A stretch of 64,000 nucleotides of DNA from Lignipirellula cremea (GTDB lineage: Bacteria > Planctomycetota > Planctomycetia > Pirellulales > Pirellulaceae). Under the pieces are notes generated by a model. That model was not told where the DNA came from. It was given only the letters and a program-made list of their open reading frames with translations, and did not search any database. Location of the stretch: the NCBI RefSeq assembly GCF_007751035.1, contig NZ_CP036433.1, positions 4,507,001 to 4,571,000 on the forward strand, written 5' to 3'. How positions within the stretch are numbered: the first letter of the stretch is position 1; each line of letters begins with the position of its first letter. The translations under genes and the position numbers were made by a program. Shown one piece after another: positions 55,312-64,000 of this stretch.

Positions 55312-56007
55312 ATGATGCGTACAGTCCTTGCTGCACTTAGTCTGGTCCTGGTCATGGGGGCCATGCAATCGGCTTCGGCCCAGCAGTTTTACGCCCAGCG
55401 GCAGACCAATAACGGTACGCCCGTTATCTATCGGCATGCTTCAACGGCGGCCCAGGGCTTCCTGGATGGCCGCGCCAATAATGTGCGGGCGGCTGGCGAC
55501 TACAATTACAACACGTCGCTGGCGCTCATCAACGTTGAGATTGCTCGCAGCATGTTCCTGGACAACAAGTTGAAATCGGTGCAGACCTATTTTGAGATGC
55601 GACGCCAGAACCGTGAAGGTCGTGAATATGAAAACGGCCCGCGCCCGACCCAGGCGGAACTGGCCCGTTACGCCAAAGACCGGGCGCCCGATCGTCTGGC
55701 TTCGTACCAGTACGAACCGACGTTCAAAAAGCTGTACTGGCCGACCATTTTTCTGGATCCCCGCTACGACGTGCCGCGCAACGCGATCAACGAGCTGGTG
55801 CGGGATCGTTCGCCTGAAGACAGCGGTCTGGGCAGTGAGAATCACCGCCTGATTCGCGAGCAGACCGAAGCGATGAAGGAACTGCTGAAGGTCGATGTGG
55901 AAACCCTCGATCCGGCCGCCTATGCCATGTGCAAGCGTTTTCTGACCAGCCTGGAATTTGAAGCCCAGCAGAAAGCGGACGCCCCGGCCGTCGCCGCCCT
56001 GGAATAA
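55312..56007 (+). CDS. Secreted protein of unknown function
   Basis: 231 aa with a clear signal peptide (VLAALSLVLVMGAMQSASA, cleavage before QQF). The mature protein begins with Gln/Asn-rich residues, then FLDGRANNVRAAGDYNYNTSLALINVEIARSM, YFEMRRQNREGREYENGPRP and a helical, charged remainder; I recognise no family. Two adjacent ATGs mark the start, with GGGTGAG about 4 nt upstream. A solid promoter lies upstream and a strong terminator downstream, so it is a single-gene unit and probably a structural or envelope protein. Confidence 0.7.
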   Translation: MMRTVLAALSLVLVMGAMQSASAQQFYAQRQTNNGTPVIYRHASTAAQGFLDGRANNVRAAGDYNYNTSLALINVEIARSMFLDNKLKSVQTYFEMRRQNREGREYENGPRPTQAELARYAKDRAPDRLASYQYEPTFKKLYWPTIFLDPRYDVPRNAINELVRDRSPEDSGLGSENHRLIREQTEAMKELLKVDVETLDPAAYAMCKRFLTSLEFEAQQKADAPAVAALE

Positions 56008-56097
56008 GACTGGCGGGTTTCGTCCCGCAGAGCGATCGCAACCAAAGCCGGAATTCACCCTTTTCGTGCTTGCGGTTCGTGACGCCGCAAACATGAG

Positions 56098-56130
56098 CGC
56101 GACAGGTTTTGCCTGTCGCGTTTTTTATTT
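56098..56130 (+). terminator. Intrinsic terminator after the secreted protein gene
   Basis: A perfect 9-bp stem CGCGACAGG / CCTGTCGCG with a TTTTG loop, followed by TTTTTTATTT: a textbook Rho-independent terminator, 90 bp past the stop codon. Confidence 0.93.
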
Positions 56131-56164
56131 GCGTCGCAAGGGAAACGGGCAAGTGCATGGCCAT

Positions 56165-56170
56165 TATAAT
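56165..56170 (+). promoter_or_regulatory. -10 box for the ABC permease gene
   Basis: A perfect TATAAT 39 nt before the ATG at 56209. The -35 region is not a good match. Confidence 0.4.
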
Positions 56171-56208
56171 CGGCCGTTGTTATTTCCTGTCTGGCTGCAG
56201 GTTTTTCG

Positions 56209-57129
56209 ATGCCGCTGTCTGTTCGCCGTTATCTGGTAGCGTTCTCTTTTATTGCCCCGTGGGCCATCGGCTTTGTTGCGCTGATCCTGTTTCCGTTTGT
56301 CGCGACTGGATACTGGAGTTTTACCCGGTACGACATGCTGTCGCCGCCGGAATGGGTCGGCGGGCATCATTACTGGGAGCTGGCGGGAGAGATTTTGCGC
56401 GGGGAAGACTTTGGCCGCGCGCTGTGGAACACGGCCTATTATGCCTTGCTGTCGGTGCCGCTTTCTGTGGCGCTGGGGATCGCCCTGGCGGTGATGCTGC
56501 GCTGGGAAGTGCGGGGGCAGGCTGTTTTCCGCACGTTGTTCTTTTTGCCATCGGTGGCGCCGGTGGTGGCTTCGTGCGTGCTGTGGATGTGGATCCTTGA
56601 TCCGCGCAACGGCCTGCTGAATTATCTGCTGCGGGGAATGGGGCTGGCGGAGCAGCAATGGTTTGCCTCGCCTCAAGAGGCGTTGCTAAACGGAGGGATG
56701 GCGTTTGGATCGAAAGACGGCCTGGTATTGATGAGTTTGTGGGGCGTGGGCAACTTTATGGTGATCTACCTGGCCGCCCTGGGCGAGGTCCCGCGGTATC
56801 TTTACGAAGCGGCCGAGCTCGACGGCGCCGGACCGGTGCGGCGTTTCTGGCACATTACGTTGCCGATGCTGTCGCCTGTCATTTTCTTTAATCTGGTGAT
56901 GGGGCTGATCCAATCGGTCCAGGCTTTTACTCAGATTTACATTGTCAGTGAGGGGGCCGGCGAGCCAGCCAAGTCGACCCTGGTTCTGTCGTTGTACCTG
57001 TTCCTGCAGGCGTTCTCTGACCTGAACATGGGGAAGGCGTCAGCCGTCGCGTGGATCCTGTTCCTGCTGCTGCTGGTTGCGACCGCCGGCCTGTTTCGCA
57101 CGTCCCGGCGCTGGGTGCATTACGGCTGA
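56209..57129 (+). CDS. Sugar-type ABC transporter permease (MalF/UgpA-like), orphan
   Basis: 306 aa with six membrane helices (for example VAFSFIAPWAIGFVALILFPF and ASCVLWMWIL). The EAA motif that docks the ATPase is clear: YEAAELDGAGPVRRFWHITLPMLSP. It belongs to the binding-protein-dependent sugar permease family (CUT1). Such permeases normally act with a second permease, a binding protein and an ATPase, none of which is adjacent; the next gene is convergent. It may pair with subunits encoded elsewhere. Confidence 0.92.
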   Translation: MPLSVRRYLVAFSFIAPWAIGFVALILFPFVATGYWSFTRYDMLSPPEWVGGHHYWELAGEILRGEDFGRALWNTAYYALLSVPLSVALGIALAVMLRWEVRGQAVFRTLFFLPSVAPVVASCVLWMWILDPRNGLLNYLLRGMGLAEQQWFASPQEALLNGGMAFGSKDGLVLMSLWGVGNFMVIYLAALGEVPRYLYEAAELDGAGPVRRFWHITLPMLSPVIFFNLVMGLIQSVQAFTQIYIVSEGAGEPAKSTLVLSLYLFLQAFSDLNMGKASAVAWILFLLLLVATAGLFRTSRRWVHYG

Positions 57130-57164
57130 TGCGACGCCCGGCGACGGGCAGAGGGACGCGGCGG

Positions 57165-57638
57165 TTACCTGGGATCGGTCAGGTACTTGCGGGCCTTGGC
57201 GATGCCTTCCTCGGTAGCGGCTTCCATGAAGAACGCGGCCGGGCCCAGCACCAGGTTCTCTGCTTCGGACCCATCCTGCAGGGCCGCGTCGACCGTATTG
57301 GCCTCGGCCGACATTTGGACGAGCAGGGAGAATGCCGGCTTGTGGGCATACTTTTCCACCAGACCGACGGCGGCGAGGTAATACGGCTCTTCTTCGATCA
57401 GGCCCGCACGAACGGCCTCGCCGTCGGCGTCGAACCAGATGTATTCGTTATCGAACCGTACGCCCATGCTGTACAGAACGGCCCGAGCCCAGGCGGTCTG
57501 CGTGAACTTGTAGGCGTGGATGGCGACCGGTTCGGGGAAGCCTTGCTCTTCCATTGCCTCATAAATTTCGAGCTCGGTAAATTTGTCCCGAGCGGCAAGA
57601 ATCTCCGCCAGGTTCGCGACTGCCGTTTCAGGGTCCAT
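57165..57638 (-). CDS. Small cytoplasmic protein of unknown function
   Basis: 157 aa from the ATG at 57638, chosen because AAGG lies about 7 nt upstream. The frame is open further upstream, but that part is not protein-like. The sequence shows ATAVANLAEILAARDKF-type helices, YIWFDADGEAVRAGLIEEEP and a C-terminal segment with FMEAATEEGIAKARKYL. No family is recognised. It is convergent with the ABC permease and downstream of, and on the same strand as, the AddA-like gene. Confidence 0.6.
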   Translation of the reverse strand: MDPETAVANLAEILAARDKFTELEIYEAMEEQGFPEPVAIHAYKFTQTAWARAVLYSMGVRFDNEYIWFDADGEAVRAGLIEEEPYYLAAVGLVEKYAHKPAFSLLVQMSAEANTVDAALQDGSEAENLVLGPAAFFMEAATEEGIAKARKYLTDPR

Positions 57639-57795
57639 AAAATTGCCTTTGGCCCAGGGCTTCACAAAGAGAGGGGGAAGTCTGCCCAGCCCAGCGCCAG
57701 CAGTCGCCGCCATTGTCGATATCAGGCGGGAGCTGTCAAGGATTTGCGCGAGGGAGCGCTCCGGCAAGACGCTTCCCGGTTCGGAAGCGGTCGCC

Positions 57796-60700
57796 CTAAA
57801 ACAGCTCCCGTTGGCGGGCGGCGGGGCCGAGCGGCTGGCTGATGTTGACGATGGCGTCGCTGGCGGTGAATAGCAAACGGGCCGTGACGTGCCGCGGGTC
57901 CAGGTTCAGCGTTTTCGCGGCGGCCTGGCGGTAGGCCTCCATCTGTGGCCGGTAGTACTCGACCAGGGACTGGCCGTCGCCGTGGTTGCGCAGGCTGTCG
58001 GTTTTGAAGTCGACCAGGTCGGCGGCCAGCAGCTTTCCGTCGCAGCGCAGCAGGGTCAGCCGATCGATGACGCCTTCGGCGATCTGCTCGCCTTCCCGCA
58101 CGGCGAAGCGTTGCTCCCGTAGCGTTTCCGCGGTGCAGTTCTCGCCCAGCTGGTCGATCACTTCGGCTGGCAGCGGCAGGCCGCGGGGCGGCTGGTAGCT
58201 TTCCAGCGTGAGCACCTTGTGCAGGTTGGGTTGCTGGAGCATCTGCTCGAATTCGTCCATCAGGGCGGGCAGCGACAAGGGCCCGGCGCCGATCTTTTTG
58301 GCGATGCGGAAGAGTGTTTCGCGATCCGGGGGGCCTGCGCTCAGCCAGCTGATTTTGTCCAGCCAGGCGTGCAGGATCTGGCCGCGGCGGAGCCCCCACA
58401 GGTCGTCTCCCTGCAGAACCGACCGCAGGCTGACGGCCTGGCCGCCTTCGTGCTGGGAGGGGGCCGCCTTGCGAACGACGCCGCGGGGACGGGATGGGGC
58501 GGGATTCAGCGTCACGACCAGCGGCTCCTCGTCGGTAGTTTCTGCGACGACGTCGGGCAGTTCGGTCGGCGTGGAGGAAGCGTACCACTGGGGATCGCCC
58601 AGCTCAAACAGCAGCGACGACGGCTCCGCAAACTGGCCGTCGGTCAAGGCGGCCCGGAGCATGCCGGCGGCTGTACGCAACAGCTGCTTTTCGCTCTTTT
58701 TCGAAGGCCTGATCACCATGTGTAAGGCATGCACGGCCCGGGTGGTCGCCACATAGAGTACGCACAACGCTTCCGACGCCTTGCGGGATTCGGCATGGGC
58801 GAACATCTCCTGGACGGCCTTCGGCAGCAGTTTCTGCAGGGCGGCGTTGGTATGACGACAAACGCGATCGATGGGCGACGTGGGCGTCTGGCGGTTGACG
58901 ACAAAATCGTCGGACTGGCCGGGGAAGGAAGCGTCGAGTTCCGGCAGCACGACGACATCAAATTCGAGCCCTTTGGACTGGTGGATCGTCATCACGCGGA
59001 CCTGGTCGGCCGAAGGATCGGCGACCCGTTTCCCCTCGACGAACTGCAAAAAATCCCGCGGCCGTAGCGTGGCCTGACGCTGGAACTCGTAGCCGATTTC
59101 GACCAGCTTCTCCAGCCGGCCCACCTCGCGGCGGTTGCAGTGCGGCGCCAGTTCTTTGGCCCAGTCGTACAGCAGGCCGCCGTAACCGCGGAGCAGTAGC
59201 TGGTCGCGGATCTGCTGCGATGCCTGGCGAGCCTCCGCCTTGCCGGCGCTGTCCGGCAGGCCGAGCACCGGGCCCAGCGGGGACTGGGACAGATGGAACC
59301 GGGCGACCGTATCGCCGGGATGGTCGGCCAGCTGCAGGGCCGACAGGCAGAGCAGCACGGCGGCCGAATCGGTGACCGGGTTGCCGCCTTCTTCGCTGGC
59401 GCGGATGCCGCGTTGCTGCAGGCGATGGATGATCTGGGCGATGGTGCTGTTGCTCCGCACGAGCACGCCGATGCTGTAGTCGGGGGCGTTGGCCACGACT
59501 TCGCAGATACGATCGACAGCCGTATCCAGCACGGCGTCGTCTTCTGCTTCGGCGGCCGTTTCCAGCGTGACATACCCTGACAGGTCGTCCCGCTGGGTGC
59601 TATGGCGGTCCATCCGCTCCTGCCAGCCCCGCACGGAGTCGATAAACCGGTCCAGGTTCCCGTGCTGATCGAGCCTTGAGAAGATCTGGTTGACGGCTTC
59701 GATTACCTGCGGGGATGATCGCCAGCTGACCGCCAGCGACAGCGGCGTCAAGCCTGGCAGTTCGTCGGCCACGGCGTCAAAGATCTCCGCCACGCCGCCG
59801 CGCCAGCCATAGATCGCCTGTTTGATGTCGCCGACGCAAAAGAAGGAGCCCAGCGACTGGTGAGTTCCGGCGCCCGTGATTCGCCGGCCAAACGGCCGCA
59901 GCACGCGCCACTGCAGGGGGCTGGTGTCCTGGAATTCATCCAGCAGGAGATGATCGATCTGCGAGTCCAGGCGATGCGCGAGCGCGGCCGATCCACCCAG
60001 GCCGGTCGCTTCGGCCAGGCGTCGGGTGACGTCGTCGTACCGCCAGGCTTGGCGATCCGCTTTGAGCCGCTGGTACTCGGCATGGAACCGGGCCAGCAGT
60101 TCGTAGGTGGCCTCGGTCTGGAAAATGACCACGCCAATCAAATGGGCGGCCGCGTTCGCCAGCAATTCTTCGTACAAGGCGACCGCCTCCGACGGGATCT
60201 CCTTGCCATAAAACTTGTAATCGCCTTCGAGCACCTTTTTGGTCAGCCCTTTGCCGAGCAACGATTCCCAGTCTCCTTCTTCCGCCAGGGCCACATCGCC
60301 ATTGCGGGCGGTCACCATCCGAGCGTTCGGCAGGTCGACCGCCAGCAGTCGGCCCAGCAATTCCTGCAGGGCTTCGGCATCGAGGGGTTTGGCCCGTTTC
60401 AGGCTATGCCAGGGTTCGGGGTTGGCGCCTGTCTCCTGGAACACGTCGTACAACGAGTCGACGGTGGTGCGGAGGAGGGCGGCAATGCTGCGCGAGGCGG
60501 CGCCTTTGGAGAGCAGGCTGGTGATACGGCGAATCTGCCGGTTGTCGTCGTTTCGCAGGACGGCCTCGATCGCTTCGGTGCGCAGCCGCTTGTCTTCAAA
60601 TTCATCAATCATGCGCCAGCCGGGGGACAGGCCCAGCTCCAGGCAAAAGCTGGTCGCCATTTGCGAGAAGAAACTATCGAGCGTGCCGACCCGGGTGCGA

Positions 60701-61089
60701 TACAGGTTCCGCGTCAGTTCGCCCAGCAGCGTGCGGCAGCGGGCCTGGTCCAGGTCGGGAGTTTCCAGCACTTTGGCCAGTTTCCCGGCCTCGACGGGAT
60801 CGTTCGCAGCGATTGCCAGACGCAGCACGACACGGTCGAGGATTTCGCCAGCGGCCTTCCGCGTGAAGGTCGAGGCCAGGACCGTTTCCACCGGCACGCC
60901 CTGGCAGAGCAAGCCGAGAAACCGGTTTGACAGCTGGAACGTTTTGCCCGATCCGGCGGACGCCCTGATGATGCGATGTTCGAACAGCGAGCCCGTTCCC
61001 GTGGCTGCGGGAATGTTCCTGGCGTTGACGAGGTCGGTGGGCGAATCGGCCGCGGCGTTCTTGGGGGAGGACGATTTCCTGGGGCTCAT
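57796..61089 (-). CDS. UvrD/AddA-like helicase with C-terminal PD-(D/E)XK nuclease
   Basis: 1097 aa. Superfamily 1 helicase motifs are present: Walker A ASAGSGKT (43-50), DEFQDTSPLQWRV (motif II), GDIKQAIYGWRG, VMTIHQSKGLEF and LYVATTRAVHALH (motif VI). A RecB-type nuclease ends the protein: GVIDRLTLLRC with LVDFKTDS at about 1025-1031. It resembles AddA of the AddAB double-strand-break processing enzyme. The start ATG at 61089 overlaps the stop of the upstream gene (ATGA), indicating translational coupling. It should resect DNA ends for homologous recombination. Confidence 0.93.
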   Translation of the reverse strand: MSPRKSSSPKNAAADSPTDLVNARNIPAATGTGSLFEHRIIRASAGSGKTFQLSNRFLGLLCQGVPVETVLASTFTRKAAGEILDRVVLRLAIAANDPVEAGKLAKVLETPDLDQARCRTLLGELTRNLYRTRVGTLDSFFSQMATSFCLELGLSPGWRMIDEFEDKRLRTEAIEAVLRNDDNRQIRRITSLLSKGAASRSIAALLRTTVDSLYDVFQETGANPEPWHSLKRAKPLDAEALQELLGRLLAVDLPNARMVTARNGDVALAEEGDWESLLGKGLTKKVLEGDYKFYGKEIPSEAVALYEELLANAAAHLIGVVIFQTEATYELLARFHAEYQRLKADRQAWRYDDVTRRLAEATGLGGSAALAHRLDSQIDHLLLDEFQDTSPLQWRVLRPFGRRITGAGTHQSLGSFFCVGDIKQAIYGWRGGVAEIFDAVADELPGLTPLSLAVSWRSSPQVIEAVNQIFSRLDQHGNLDRFIDSVRGWQERMDRHSTQRDDLSGYVTLETAAEAEDDAVLDTAVDRICEVVANAPDYSIGVLVRSNSTIAQIIHRLQQRGIRASEEGGNPVTDSAAVLLCLSALQLADHPGDTVARFHLSQSPLGPVLGLPDSAGKAEARQASQQIRDQLLLRGYGGLLYDWAKELAPHCNRREVGRLEKLVEIGYEFQRQATLRPRDFLQFVEGKRVADPSADQVRVMTIHQSKGLEFDVVVLPELDASFPGQSDDFVVNRQTPTSPIDRVCRHTNAALQKLLPKAVQEMFAHAESRKASEALCVLYVATTRAVHALHMVIRPSKKSEKQLLRTAAGMLRAALTDGQFAEPSSLLFELGDPQWYASSTPTELPDVVAETTDEEPLVVTLNPAPSRPRGVVRKAAPSQHEGGQAVSLRSVLQGDDLWGLRRGQILHAWLDKISWLSAGPPDRETLFRIAKKIGAGPLSLPALMDEFEQMLQQPNLHKVLTLESYQPPRGLPLPAEVIDQLGENCTAETLREQRFAVREGEQIAEGVIDRLTLLRCDGKLLAADLVDFKTDSLRNHGDGQSLVEYYRPQMEAYRQAAAKTLNLDPRHVTARLLFTASDAIVNISQPLGPAARQRELF

Positions 61090-63887
61090 GACTGCACCTC
61101 CTGCCAGCGATCGAACACGTTGTCCTGGCAAATGGCCGCAAAGTCTTCGGAGAAGTCCGGCGGCGGATCGGTCGGCGGCCAGAACTTCCCGGCGCGAATG
61201 TTGCGAATCACTTCGCGGGCTGTTTCGTCGGCCGTTTCCAGCTCGCCGGCGGTCCATTCGGCCCAGGAGAAGCCGATGTTTCGCGTATCTTTCGGCAGCA
61301 GGATATAGGCCATGCGGAACGGACCGTGCAGGCCGATGCTTTGCGCCAGATGGCGATACAAGGGCAGCTGCAGGTCGATCCATTCGCCCGACGACTTGCG
61401 GTGGACCTTCTCAGGCGACTTGCCGGCGTCGGACGTCTTATAGTCGAGGATCGCCAGCTCGCCGGTGGTCTGATGCTGATCGATCCGATCGATATAGCCG
61501 TGAATCCGCTGCGGCGTTCCATCGACATCGAACTGCATCGGCTGCTGCAGGCCGGGCACTTCTGTATGAAGGATCCGCCAACCCTGGGCGGCCCAGTCGG
61601 CCTGCACCTGGGCGTACACATCCAGACGGGAGCGGAGCTGTTCAATCTGTACGGCGACCGGAGTGAGCGGATGTTCGCCAACCAGATCGGCGGCGCACTC
61701 CACCAGGTACTGCCGCAGCATTTCGGTAATCTGGTCGGCGTTGCACGAATCGCGCATGTCGGACTCGCCAAACTTCTCCAGCACGGCGTGGGCCAGCGTG
61801 CCGAACATACCGCCGTCGAGCTCTTCCGCCTCGTCGGAAGCGGGACTCAAACGGAGCACATGTTTCAGATAGAAGCGGTAGGGGCAGGAAATATAAGTGC
61901 GAAACGCCGTCGGGCTGAGGGCTCGGTTGTGCCAGCGGGACGGATCCGGCTGCGGGATCGGAAAGTTGGGATGCTCCAGCGGTCCGGTCAGGCGGCCGGC
62001 CAGCGGCTGGCGGGGCGTGGGCGGCTGCGGCTGGAAGAACGCCAGCGCCCTTTGCACGACCGTTTCGTCGTCGGCAGCGAAGAGCAATCGGGTCGGCAGC
62101 AGCGGGGAGCCTTCGCTGTCGCGGCGGGCCACAATGTAGGTCAGGTCGCGCTGCGATCCGGCCAGCACGCTCACGGCGTAGGCGTCGCGGGCGTACCTCC
62201 GCAGGTTGTCGTCGAGGCCCAGTTCACTGCGCAGCGTATTGGGCAGGAACAGGTCGCCGGCGACGGAGCGGGGGACGAACGGCTCATTAAAACTGGTGAC
62301 GATCAGGGCCGGCGCGTCGTCGAGCGGCAGGTCGAGCCAGCCGACGATCTCGATGGCGGCCGAGTCGTTCGGTTCCGCCAGCCGTTCGCCGCTGAGCTCG
62401 CTCAGCGTGAGGCGGATCGCTTCCGCCGCCGTCATCGAAGGGGCCAGCGAGGCCGGCATGTTCTGGTGGTCCAGCAGGGAGCGATGAATCCGCTCGCACG
62501 ATAGCAGCGTCCAGCGATCGGCCGGCACGCTGCGGTCAAACTCCCGTCCCTCGTAGATGCGGAGCAGCAGATGGGTCAGCGGGGCCGTCCATTGATCAAG
62601 CCGTCGGACGCGCTCTTCCTCGTCGCCGCGCAGCTCCTGGGTCGCTTCCTGCAGCAGGCTGTAGACGGCCTGGATTCGCTCGTGTGCGGCTTCTTCCCCC
62701 AGCCAGGCGTCGCCCAGGCGGAGCGGCAGATGCTCGTTGAAATAGTCATCGACGGCCGGCAGCCAGTCGGGCGTTTCTTCCTCGGCGCCTTGCCGGTCGA
62801 TCCAGGCCGAAACATCGGGATGCCGCACGAGCGCGGCAAAATCGGCGAACCGCTCCCGTTCCAGAAAGTCGCCAACCGCCGCCAGCAGTCGATACGGGCC
62901 GAGCTCCGCCAGCGGCCGACCGGGACCAAAGCGGACCGGCAGGCCGTACTGTTCAAACTGGCTTTCCAGCCGCTGCACCAGGGCCGTATCAGGGGCGCCG
63001 ATGGTGATCTCTTCCGCCGCATAGCGGCCTTCCCAGCTGGCGATGCGGTGGACGGTTTGTTCCACCTGCGACGCGGCGTTCTCCGCCAGCAGCACCTGGT
63101 CCGTGCGGATCGGCAGGTGCGGCGTCTCCCAGGCGGTCGGCTCGAGGCAGCCGAACTCGTCGAAGCGATCGGCCCAGGCCTCCCAGGCATAGACCAGCGT
63201 CGTGACCTGGTCGGCGACCTGTTCCAGCATCTGTTTCATGGCCCGGTTCATGTCGGCCACCGCCAGCAGGACGATGCGTCGATCGGTCGTGCACTCCTTG
63301 TCGCGGATTGCCTGGAGTCGGGCGGACTGGGCGTCCCAGACTTCTTCGGCGTCGAGCAGACGGTGATAGCGCTGCTGGGCCTGATGCAGAGCCTGCCAGC
63401 GGGCCGCTTCGGCCGGGCTTTCCTGTTCCAGCGTCTGGGCGACATCGGCAAAGTCCAGGCCGTCGGCGGCAAGGTCGACATGCTGCCGGCGAATCAGCTC
63501 GCCCAGGTCCCGCCAGCGGGCAAGGTCGCGTTCTTCCGGCGGTTCGGGAATCAGCGGCCGGAGTGCGTCGCGGTCCATCATCCGCAAGGATTTCGCCCAG
63601 GCGAACTGCTGGACCAGCTCGCCTGCCAGCGGCAAGCGGGGGTGATACAGCCGCTCTGGCAGCGAGCCGATCGTATCGATCTCTGGCGGCAGCAGCCGCA
63701 GGTGCTGATCCTCGGCCGATTGAATCAGCAATTCAATCAGCCGACGACCGGCCCGGGCGCTGGGGGTGATGACGATCACGCCGCTCAGGTCGATGAGTTC
63801 GTTCTTTAGAAATTGACGGGTGAGGTACGTCGCGGCCGCATGCAAAGCGGGACGATCGAGCTCAAGAAAAACACGCTGGATAGGCAT
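61086..63887 (-). CDS. AddB/RexB-like helicase-nuclease subunit
   Basis: 933 aa. The N-terminus has a degenerate Walker-like loop (VITPSARAGRRLIELL) and a helicase-like fold without a complete motor. The C-terminal PD-(D/E)XK nuclease is visible: HGYIDRIDQHQ, LAILDYKTSDAGK and QLPLYRHLA. The Fe-S staple of B. subtilis AddB needs a CxxC pair near the C-terminus; here only single Cys residues are seen (SCPYRF, ICQD), so the cluster is probably absent, as in RexB. Start ATG at 63887 with AAGGAGGAG upstream. It works with the AddA-like protein encoded directly downstream. Confidence 0.88.
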   Translation of the reverse strand: MPIQRVFLELDRPALHAAATYLTRQFLKNELIDLSGVIVITPSARAGRRLIELLIQSAEDQHLRLLPPEIDTIGSLPERLYHPRLPLAGELVQQFAWAKSLRMMDRDALRPLIPEPPEERDLARWRDLGELIRRQHVDLAADGLDFADVAQTLEQESPAEAARWQALHQAQQRYHRLLDAEEVWDAQSARLQAIRDKECTTDRRIVLLAVADMNRAMKQMLEQVADQVTTLVYAWEAWADRFDEFGCLEPTAWETPHLPIRTDQVLLAENAASQVEQTVHRIASWEGRYAAEEITIGAPDTALVQRLESQFEQYGLPVRFGPGRPLAELGPYRLLAAVGDFLERERFADFAALVRHPDVSAWIDRQGAEEETPDWLPAVDDYFNEHLPLRLGDAWLGEEAAHERIQAVYSLLQEATQELRGDEEERVRRLDQWTAPLTHLLLRIYEGREFDRSVPADRWTLLSCERIHRSLLDHQNMPASLAPSMTAAEAIRLTLSELSGERLAEPNDSAAIEIVGWLDLPLDDAPALIVTSFNEPFVPRSVAGDLFLPNTLRSELGLDDNLRRYARDAYAVSVLAGSQRDLTYIVARRDSEGSPLLPTRLLFAADDETVVQRALAFFQPQPPTPRQPLAGRLTGPLEHPNFPIPQPDPSRWHNRALSPTAFRTYISCPYRFYLKHVLRLSPASDEAEELDGGMFGTLAHAVLEKFGESDMRDSCNADQITEMLRQYLVECAADLVGEHPLTPVAVQIEQLRSRLDVYAQVQADWAAQGWRILHTEVPGLQQPMQFDVDGTPQRIHGYIDRIDQHQTTGELAILDYKTSDAGKSPEKVHRKSSGEWIDLQLPLYRHLAQSIGLHGPFRMAYILLPKDTRNIGFSWAEWTAGELETADETAREVIRNIRAGKFWPPTDPPPDFSEDFAAICQDNVFDRWQEVQS

Positions 63888-64000
63888 TGTCGGCTGCTCC
63901 TCCTTATTTACCCCATTATCGCCGACTGAGTGACACCTTTGGTCTCTGCCCCCAGCGAATGGGGGCGATTTTAACAACTTTCGGCCACTGCCGCGGGCGT
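63888..64000. other. Promoter region of the AddB-AddA pair
   Basis: 113 bp upstream of the AddB-like gene. A perfect 6-bp GC stem GCCCCC / GGGGGC (63948-63953 and 63961-63966) is followed by GATTTT on the plus strand, like a weak plus-strand terminator. The region continues past the window edge. Confidence 0.4.

Overview
The window looks like chromosomal DNA from a planctomycete, probably a Pirellulales-type bacterium. The DNA is GC-rich. The gene content is typical of that phylum: a DUF1559 prepilin-like protein, a DUF1501 Tat protein, a Cys-type sulfatase, a WD40 protein ending in an SHD1-like domain, Tat-exported Gfo/Idh/MocA proteins, and many secreted beta-propeller proteins. I saw no rRNA, tRNA or CRISPR array. 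All functional calls come from reading motifs; no database search was run.

Layout. 1-3.5 kb is a sugar-handling locus: a xylose-isomerase-fold protein and a phosphomannose-isomerase-like cupin on the minus strand, divergent from a DUF4432 aldose-epimerase-like protein. 3.7-8.5 kb is housekeeping: RNase D, IspG and DnaK with a clear terminator. 8.5-14.1 kb holds a DUF1559 prepilin behind a strong sigma-54-type promoter, a membrane-anchored terpenoid-cyclase-fold protein, a WD40/SHD1 protein and a small lipoprotein.

14.2-20.6 kb is an insertion hot spot whose history can be read at base level. An IS3-family element (15304-16653, 3-bp target duplication) sits inside a DDE transposase gene of an older element (14733-17693). 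A separate IS4-family element (17946-19443, 21-bp perfect inverted repeats, 9-bp target duplication) splits a conserved-looking zinc-ribbon protein gene. A MITE-like inverted-repeat unit and copies of a 41-bp intergenic repeat lie nearby.

21-24 kb carries glycerol kinase and a DUF1501 protein. 24-37.7 kb is a coherent accessory metabolic cluster. It contains a sialidase-like exoprotein, a PhyH-type dioxygenase, an unusual amidohydrolase/class III aminotransferase fusion, a Gfo/Idh/MocA dehydrogenase, a secreted glycoside-hydrolase-like protein, two SDRs, a sodium-solute symporter fused to HEAT-like repeats, an HpcH/HpaI aldolase and a convergent sulfatase. The mix of import, redox, transamination and aldol cleavage suggests use or remodelling of an unusual (amino)sugar or sugar acid. 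This is the best candidate for an undescribed system in the window.

37.9-43.5 kb has a cation diffusion facilitator, the ABC-F protein Uup and nuoA-nuoC-nuoD without nuoB between A and C. 43.6-50.7 kb holds an ARPP-1-like protein, an IS66 remnant, a Gfo/Idh/MocA protein, a Tat protein and a DUF1611 protein. 50.7-57.7 kb has a fused CobA-HemD, a TPR protein, ribosomal protein S20, a HAD phosphatase, a secreted protein, an orphan sugar-type ABC permease and a small unknown protein. 57.8-63.9 kb encodes an AddA/AddB-like helicase-nuclease pair with overlapping genes.
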